36,294 bases of DNA from Alphaproteobacteria bacterium (lineage in GTDB: Bacteria > Pseudomonadota > Alphaproteobacteria > Acetobacterales > Acetobacteraceae), in assembly GCA_026400815.1 (NCBI GenBank), contig JAPLOI010000029.1:1-36294 (forward strand), read 5' to 3'. The position numbers and the translations under genes are program-made. Positions 31,997 to 36,294 of the stretch are shown here, piece by piece. Position 1 is the first letter of the stretch. Every line of letters begins with the position of its first letter. Under the pieces are notes generated by a model that was not told where the DNA came from, did not search any database, and saw nothing but the letters and a program-made list of their open reading frames with translations.

Positions 31997-32508
31997 GCCT
32001 GCTGCGCACACGCAAGGGGCGGCGGCTGGCGGTGGTGCTGCTGGGGCTGCTCGGGCTGGGCAGCGCCACGGGGCTGGCGCTGATGGCGTTCAACGACACG
32101 CTGGTGTTCTTCGTCACCCCCGGGGACATGGCGGAGAGCCCGCCGCCGGCCGGGCGCACGCTGCGGCTGGGCGGGCTGGTGGAAAACGGCAGCGTGCTGC
32201 GAGACCGGCGCGACGGCAAGCCGGTGGCGAAGTTCCGCGTGACGGACGGGCGCGCCGCGGTGGATGTGGAGTTCGCCGGCATCCTGCCCGACCTGTTCCG
32301 CGAGGGGCAGGGCGTGGTGAGCCTGGGCACGCTGCGCCCCGACGGCAGCTTCCTGGCCAGCGAGGTGCTGGCCAAGCATGACGAGACCTACATGCCCAAG
32401 GAAGTGGCCGAGGCGCTGAAGAAATCCGGCCAGTGGAAGCCCGAAACCGGGCAGGCCCCGCCGGCCGGCACCTGGAACACGCTGGCACCGCGCAAGGGCG
32501 GCGACTGA
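31993..32508 (+). CDS. ccmE: Cytochrome c heme chaperone CcmE
   Basis: 171-aa periplasmic heme chaperone. An N-terminal Arg-rich segment and one helix (RLAVVLLGLLGLGSATGLAL) anchor it. The OB-fold domain contains VLAKHDETYMP, with His129 as the covalent heme ligand and Tyr133 as axial ligand. A Pro-rich tail follows. The start overlaps ccmD. The next gene, ccmG, begins 1 nt after its stop; ccmF is absent at its usual place. Confidence 0.96.
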   Translation: MSLLRTRKGRRLAVVLLGLLGLGSATGLALMAFNDTLVFFVTPGDMAESPPPAGRTLRLGGLVENGSVLRDRRDGKPVAKFRVTDGRAAVDVEFAGILPDLFREGQGVVSLGTLRPDGSFLASEVLAKHDETYMPKEVAEALKKSGQWKPETGQAPPAGTWNTLAPRKGGD

Positions 32509-32509
32509 G

Positions 32510-33058
32510 ATGTTCATTGTACTGGGGGTGCTGGCAGTGCTGCTGGCGGCGGGCATCGCGGTCTATGCCTTCTGGGACGAGTTCGTGCCGCGGCCCAACA
32601 CGCTGGCAGCGCTGCGTGGCAGCCCAACGCGGCTGCAGGACCAGCGCGTGCCCGGCTTCACCCTGCCCGGCCTGGTGGGCCCGGGGTTCGAGACGCGCGA
32701 CCTGCTGACGCGGCGCAAGCCGATCGTGGTGAAGTTCTGGGGCACCTGGAGCCCGGCCTGCATCCTGGAATACCCGGTGCTGATGGACCTGCAGGCGTCA
32801 CGGCTGGAGATGTGGGGCGTTGCCTTCCGTGACAGCCGGACCAACGCGCTGGACTACCTGGAGCGCAACGGCAACCCGTATGCCCGCGTGGCCCATGATG
32901 TGGCGGGGCGCGTCGCGTCGGACTGGGGCGTGACCAGCGCGCCCTCCACCTTCCTGGTGGATGGCGAGGGGATCGTGCGTTGGGCGCACAAGGGGCCGCT
33001 GACGGCGCAGATCGTGGCGCGCGAGCTGCAGCCGATGATGGAGCGGTATTCGAACTAA
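32510..33058 (+). CDS. ccmG: CcmG/DsbE-type thioredoxin-fold protein with Ser for the first active-site Cys
   Basis: 182-aa membrane-anchored thioredoxin-fold protein (N-terminal helix FIVLGVLAVLLAAGIAVYAF). The order after ccmE, the segments NTLAALRGSPTRLQDQRVPGFTLPGL and the cis-Pro loop TSAPSTFLVDGEG identify it as CcmG (DsbE). The expected WCxxC motif reads W80-S81-P82-A83-C84. The first, attacking cysteine is Ser (codon AGC at 32750-32752, one base from TGC), while the second is present. CcmG normally reduces apocytochrome cysteines before heme attachment. It may still bind, act by one cysteine, or depend on another protein. The rest of the fold looks intact. Confidence 0.88.
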   Translation: MFIVLGVLAVLLAAGIAVYAFWDEFVPRPNTLAALRGSPTRLQDQRVPGFTLPGLVGPGFETRDLLTRRKPIVVKFWGTWSPACILEYPVLMDLQASRLEMWGVAFRDSRTNALDYLERNGNPYARVAHDVAGRVASDWGVTSAPSTFLVDGEGIVRWAHKGPLTAQIVARELQPMMERYSN

Positions 33059-33067
33059 GCCCCGCGG

Positions 33068-33778
33068 TCACGCCGGCGGGCTGGGCAGCTCGTCGGTGGT
33101 GGTCCAGCCCGGCTCGATGGAAAGGCTGGCGCGGCGGCAGAGATCCACGCCGCGGCGCTCCTCCGCGGCCCGATTCTCGAACACCACGCGGATGTCCACG
33201 GTGCAGCCGCCGCGGAAGGTGACGGAGCCGTGCTCGCCCACGGAGATGGCGCGCGGCAGCAGGTCGGCGCCCCAACCCGGCGCATCGGCGGCGGAAACGA
33301 ACACCTGCTGGATGGCGCGGCCGCTGCCGTTGGCGAGCAGCAGCTGGTGCACCTGCAGGGCCACCGGCGGCTGGGTGCGGGCCTTGCCATCGAACGCCAC
33401 CTGGCGGTTGCGGCAGAGGTTCTGGGCCGGCCGCTCCTCCCGGCTTGAATCCTGGTAGATCACCAGCACATCGAAGGCGCAGTCGCGCACCCGGCCGAGG
33501 CGCAGGCGCAGGATGCGGCCGGGTTCCAGCACCGCCTCCCCCAGCCGGTCGTCGCCCCAGGCTTCGGCGCTGGTGGGGGAGACATAGGCCTCGGTGATCG
33601 GCAGCGGGCTGCGGTTGGCCAGGGTCACCTCGCGCTCACCCAGCGGGCCGGGCGGCGCCGGCTGGACGAGGGGGACGGCCAGCGGATCGCGCGGCCGGTC
33701 GGCCTGCGCGGCGGCAGCGGTCGAAAGCACTGCCATAAGGGCTGCGGCGAGGGCTGCGGCCGGCTGGCGGGGCTGCAT
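33068..33778 (-). CDS. Secreted hypothetical protein with two tandem domain repeats
   Basis: 236-aa protein with a signal peptide (QPRQPAAALAAALMAVLSTAAAA|Q). It then contains two copies of the same roughly 80-residue domain: first REVTLANRS...ITEAYVSPTSAEAWGDD...DCAFDVLVIYQD...NLCRN, second QVHQLLLANGSG...IQQVFVSAADAPGWGAD...GCTVDIRVVFEN...DLCRR. Each copy has two cysteines (DCAFD/GCTVD and LCR), so a disulfide per domain is likely. Similar proteins occur in Acetobacteraceae and Methylobacteria, sometimes mislabelled; the function is unknown. The frame reaches 33934, but ATG 33776-33778 starts the signal peptide. Convergent with ccmG (9 nt apart). Confidence 0.7.
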   Translation of the reverse strand: MQPRQPAAALAAALMAVLSTAAAAQADRPRDPLAVPLVQPAPPGPLGEREVTLANRSPLPITEAYVSPTSAEAWGDDRLGEAVLEPGRILRLRLGRVRDCAFDVLVIYQDSSREERPAQNLCRNRQVAFDGKARTQPPVALQVHQLLLANGSGRAIQQVFVSAADAPGWGADLLPRAISVGEHGSVTFRGGCTVDIRVVFENRAAEERRGVDLCRRASLSIEPGWTTTDELPSPPA

Positions 33779-33910
33779 CGCGGTCTCCGAATCCCCCCTG
33801 CTGGGCCCAACTGCCGATCCGGGAGGCGCTTGAATACATGAGCGAAATGGCGGGGGAGAAGGCAACCCACGTTCGGTTGCAATCCGGCACGCACACGCCA
33901 TGTTGATGAC

Positions 33911-34081
33911 ATGAACGATGCCAAAACACCACAACAGACCACGCCGGCTTCACCGAAGGCCGAAACACCGGCGGAAAAGCCGGCCACGCCCAAGCTGCCG
34001 CCGGAAATCGGCGGTGCGCCGGGGCCGGAACCCACGCGCTATGGCGACTGGCAGCACAAGGGCCGGGTGACGGATTTCTGA
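33911..34081 (+). CDS. SDHAF4-like succinate dehydrogenase assembly factor (DUF1674)
   Basis: 56-aa protein. The C-terminus LPPEIGGAPGPEPTRYGDWQHKGRVTDF is the DUF1674/SDHAF4 signature (GPEPTRYGDWxxKGRxxDF). The family helps flavinated SdhA assemble into succinate dehydrogenase. The first half is disordered, rich in Pro, Ala, Lys and Thr. Start ATG 33911; no strong ribosome binding site. No sdh genes are in the window. Divergent from the two-repeat secreted protein. Confidence 0.85.
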   Translation: MNDAKTPQQTTPASPKAETPAEKPATPKLPPEIGGAPGPEPTRYGDWQHKGRVTDF

Positions 34082-34215
34082 GCCGGCAACCGCCGCGGCG
34101 CGCGATATTTCGCGCTCCTGGCCGTTCATGGTTTGGCAAGGATTGCAGACTTAGCTTTTCGCAATCTGGCGCCAAAACGGTGCGTTGGCTCATCGCGCAC
34201 TGAAGGCTTCCTTTC

Positions 34216-34725
34216 ATGGCGAGCGATCTCTCCGTGCCCAAAGTGGGCGCCACTGCGGCTGCCGTTGAACCTGGGCGGGTTCGCGTTGCGGGCCAGCCCC
34301 CCCGGCTGGCCACCGTTTCCGCGCCCCCTGCCGATACCGTCCCCGATACCGGCAAGCCGATGGCGAACCCCACGCTGCGGCTGGATCCCGGCCTGGCGCT
34401 GGTGGTGATCGAGTTCCGCGACGGGGCGGGCAAGGTGCGCGAGACGATCCCGACCGAGGCGCAGCTGGATGCCTACCGCGCCTCCCAGCGCAGCAGCAAC
34501 GCGCCGGTTCCCCCGCCAGGCCAGCCCAATGGCCAGGGCGACGCGGACGGCATCAAGCCCATCGGCGGCAAGCGGCCGGAGCTCAGCGAGGCCCCCGCTG
34601 TGGCGGCACCGCGCGCGCCCGCCACGGCACCACCAGCCGAAGCCGCCGCCGCCCAACCGCGCGGGCCGGCCGACAGCGCGGTGCCGGGCCTGCCGGTTAA
34701 GGCTTCGGAAACCGGCACGGCCTGA
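34216..34725 (+). CDS. Hypothetical protein, weakly FlaG-like
   Basis: 169-aa protein, not firmly recognised. The segment NPTLRLDPGLALVVIEFRDGAGKVRETIPTEAQLDAYR (about residues 51-88) recalls the FlaG pattern (V-I-D-x-G-x-I-R-x-I-P). Both flanks are long Pro/Ala-rich and disordered. ATG 34216 with GAAGG upstream. No other flagellar gene is near, so I do not name it. It is followed 28 nt later by the glycosyltransferase. Confidence 0.55.
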   Translation: MASDLSVPKVGATAAAVEPGRVRVAGQPPRLATVSAPPADTVPDTGKPMANPTLRLDPGLALVVIEFRDGAGKVRETIPTEAQLDAYRASQRSSNAPVPPPGQPNGQGDADGIKPIGGKRPELSEAPAVAAPRAPATAPPAEAAAAQPRGPADSAVPGLPVKASETGTA

Positions 34726-34753
34726 CACTGGCGCCCTTCATGGAGGGCCAGCC

Positions 34754-35704
34754 ATGCGCCGACTTCTGCTCGCGGACCGCGTCAAGGACCGGCGCGGCAG
34801 CTTTCTCGCGCCGCTGATCCCCGCGCTGTCCGAACACTACGAGATCAGGTTCCACTCGGGGCCGCCAGGGCCGGAGCTCGCGGCGGCGATCGCCTGGGCA
34901 GATATCGTCTGGCTGGAATGGTGCTGGGACCACGCGGTATGGGCCACCACCAGCGGCGCGCTCGGCGGCCGGCCCTGCGTGGTGCGGCTGCATTCGATCG
35001 AGGCGCTGCAAACCGACTATCCCGCGCGGATGGACTGGCGGCAGGTGGATGCGCTGGTGACCGTGGGCGAGGATATCGACGCGCTGGTGCGCGAGCGCTT
35101 CCCGGCCTCGGCCGCCGCGGGCGCGCGCCATGTGGTGGCGAACGGCATCGACCTGCAGCGCTTCGCCCCCGGCCAGCCCAATCGCACGCGCATCGGCTGG
35201 GTCGGCCATATCGAGCCGAAGAAGAACCCAATGCTGATGCTGCAGGTGATGCATGCGCTGAACCGGGCGGAGGCGGGCTACAGCCTGCACGTGGCCGGCG
35301 CCTTCACCGATCTGCGCACGCTGCGCTACCTGCAGCGCATGGTGCCCAAGCTCGGCCTGCAGGGCTGCGTGCGCTTCGAGGGCGAGGTGGCCGACATGCC
35401 GGCCTGGTATGCCGACAAGGGCGTGCTGCTCTCCACCACCATGTACGAAAGCTTCGGCCTGAACATCGGCGAGGCGATGGCCGTGGGCGCCTTCCCGGTG
35501 GTGCATGATTTCCCCGGCGCGGACCTGCTGTGGCCGACGGAATGCCTGTTCGCCTCCGTGGAGGAAGCCGTGGCGCTGATCCGCGCGGCGCGGCCGGGGC
35601 TGTATCGAAATTGGGTGGCGGAACGCTACGGGCTGGCGCAGCAGGCGGCCGCCATGCTGGGCGTGCTGGACATGCTGCCGCAGCGGGTGCCGCGCGCGGC
35701 CTGA
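34754..35704 (+). CDS. Glycosyltransferase, GT4-type (GT-B fold)
   Basis: 316-aa glycosyltransferase. VVANGIDLQRFAPG, GWVGHIEPKKNPMLMLQVMHAL (nucleotide-sugar binding region) and YESFGLNIGEAMAVGAFPVV, the E-x7-E motif of GT4, place it in the GT-B retaining group. It is shorter than usual because the N-terminal domain is reduced. ATG 34754 with GGAGG upstream. Acceptor and sugar are unknown; it probably acts on a surface glycan. Confidence 0.88.
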   Translation: MRRLLLADRVKDRRGSFLAPLIPALSEHYEIRFHSGPPGPELAAAIAWADIVWLEWCWDHAVWATTSGALGGRPCVVRLHSIEALQTDYPARMDWRQVDALVTVGEDIDALVRERFPASAAAGARHVVANGIDLQRFAPGQPNRTRIGWVGHIEPKKNPMLMLQVMHALNRAEAGYSLHVAGAFTDLRTLRYLQRMVPKLGLQGCVRFEGEVADMPAWYADKGVLLSTTMYESFGLNIGEAMAVGAFPVVHDFPGADLLWPTECLFASVEEAVALIRAARPGLYRNWVAERYGLAQQAAAMLGVLDMLPQRVPRAA

Positions 35705-35775
35705 TCGCCGCCGCGAATCCTGCAGCCCATCTGCCTCCCATGCGTTATGGCAGAACGCCATGACGGGAGTGCCGG

Positions 35776-36180
35776 ATGAGCAGCGGCCTGATCGCCTTGC
35801 TGGACGACATGGCCGCGCTGGCCAAGGCGGCAGCGGCCAGCATCGACGACGTGGCGGCCCAGGCCGGCAAGGCGGGCACCAAGGCCGCCGGCGTGGTGAT
35901 CGACGATGCCGCCGTCACACCGCGCTACGTGGCCGGCCTGGCGCCCAGCCGGGAACTGCCGATGATCGGCCGCATCGCCCTCGGCTCCCTGCGCAACAAG
36001 CTGGTGTTCCTGCTGCCCGTGGCGCTGGCGCTGGGGCTGTTCGCACCCTGGGCCATCACGCCGCTGCTGATGCTGGGCGGGGCCTATCTGTGTTTCGAGG
36101 GCGCGGAGAAGGTGGTGGAGGCCGCGGTGCCGCACCCTGCCCCGGCGCAGGAGTTGGTCATGTCCCAAGCCGTGGTGTAG
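35776..36180 (+). pseudogene. DUF808/YedI-like membrane protein, truncated
   Basis: 134 aa matching the N-terminal part of the DUF808 (YedI) family, normally about 300 aa. GLIALLDDMAALAKAAAASIDDVAAQAGKAGTKAAGVVIDDAAVTPRYVAGLAPSRELPMIGRIALGSLRNKLV and WAITPLLMLGGAYLCFEGAEKV agree well. After PHPAPAQ the sequence departs (ELVMSQAVV, stop). The usual second half with its membrane helices is absent. The sequence that follows looks like the end of a transposase gene, so an insertion is the probable cause. Confidence 0.75.
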
Positions 36181-36212
36181 CAACGGCGTGCTGAGCAGCG
36201 TTGGCTGCTCGC

Positions 36213-36294
36213 TCAGGCTGCCATGGGCGGCAAGCTGACGGCGCGATCATCGCCGAGTGTGGCGATGGTTTCCAGTGTCATGTATCGAGCGCGC
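36213..36294 (-). CDS. C-terminus of a probable transposase (IS256-like), partial
   Basis: Minus-strand frame open from the right edge to a TGA at 36213-36215. It reads RARYMTLETIATLGDDRAVSLPPMAA, which resembles the C-termini of IS256-family transposases as I recall them (-RYMTLE-). Only 26 residues are in view. Next to the truncated DUF808 gene, it suggests an insertion sequence entering the window from the right. The exact end of the element was not found. Confidence 0.45.
   Translation of the reverse strand, partial: RARYMTLETIATLGDDRAVSLPPMAA

Noticed and set aside
34124-34150. Possible sigma-54 promoter TGGCAAGGATTGCA before the FlaG-like gene
   Set aside because: GG and GC are only 8 nt apart instead of 10, which sigma-54 does not tolerate.

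Overview
The window is high-GC DNA, mostly well above 60% G+C by eye. It looks like the chromosome of an alphaproteobacterium, most likely Acetobacteraceae or a close Rhodospirillales relative. This is inferred from the gene content (cytochrome c maturation system I, an SDHAF4/DUF1674 protein, PEP-CTERM proteins, TRAP transporter, leuA leader peptide) and from an abundant AT-rich hairpin repeat between genes. No rRNA, CRISPR array or complete insertion sequence is seen. One tRNA-Leu(UAA) is present.

Layout. 0.1-10.2 kb is a catabolic and transport block: a class III aminotransferase, an RraA-fold protein, an amidase, an Asp/Glu racemase-family protein, a dctQ-dctM-dctP TRAP uptake operon, a flavoprotein, a crotonase and an SDR oxidoreductase. 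It suggests uptake and breakdown of an amide- or amino-containing organic acid, but the substrate cannot be read from sequence. 10.4-12.4 kb is an accessory patch: an AT-richer EcsC-family gene, a YoeB/YefM-type toxin-antitoxin pair and a MaoC gene with a damaged 3' end. 12.7-14.1 kb carries a PEP-CTERM protein behind a near-consensus sigma-54 promoter, and a hypothetical gene ending in a long poly-C tract. 14.1-18.3 kb holds uvrB and, convergent to it, leuA with a leucine-rich leader peptide upstream. 18.3-24.9 kb has a 2-hydroxyacid dehydrogenase/class V aminotransferase pair, the tRNA, a divergent NmrA-like/HxlR pair, a second amidase, and an SDR/thioesterase pair. 24.9-30.9 kb has copC-copD, a frameshifted PEP-CTERM gene, acs with a Rieske protein, and an EVE-domain protein. 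31.0-33.1 kb is ccmC-ccmD-ccmE-ccmG, without ccmF and with a Ser in place of the first active-site Cys of CcmG. The right end has a two-repeat secreted protein, an SDHAF4-like protein, a glycosyltransferase and a DUF808 gene cut short next to what looks like the C-terminus of a transposase.

The most distinctive non-coding signals are: (1) a composite repeat family (hairpin A, a variable GC palindrome, hairpin B) whose B end sits 2-10 nt from a TAA stop codon in five of five cases; (2) a 35-codon leuA leader peptide with seven Leu codons in nine, possibly on a leaderless transcript; (3) a roughly 165-bp element bounded by inverted repeats and ending on the dctP stop codon; (4) a 38-bp inverted repeat made of CACAGAG-like units; and (5) a change of strand composition (C-rich + strand on the left, G-richer on the right) near 16.5-18.5 kb that does not follow gene direction.

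All assignments were made by reading the sequence and recalling families. No database search was run.
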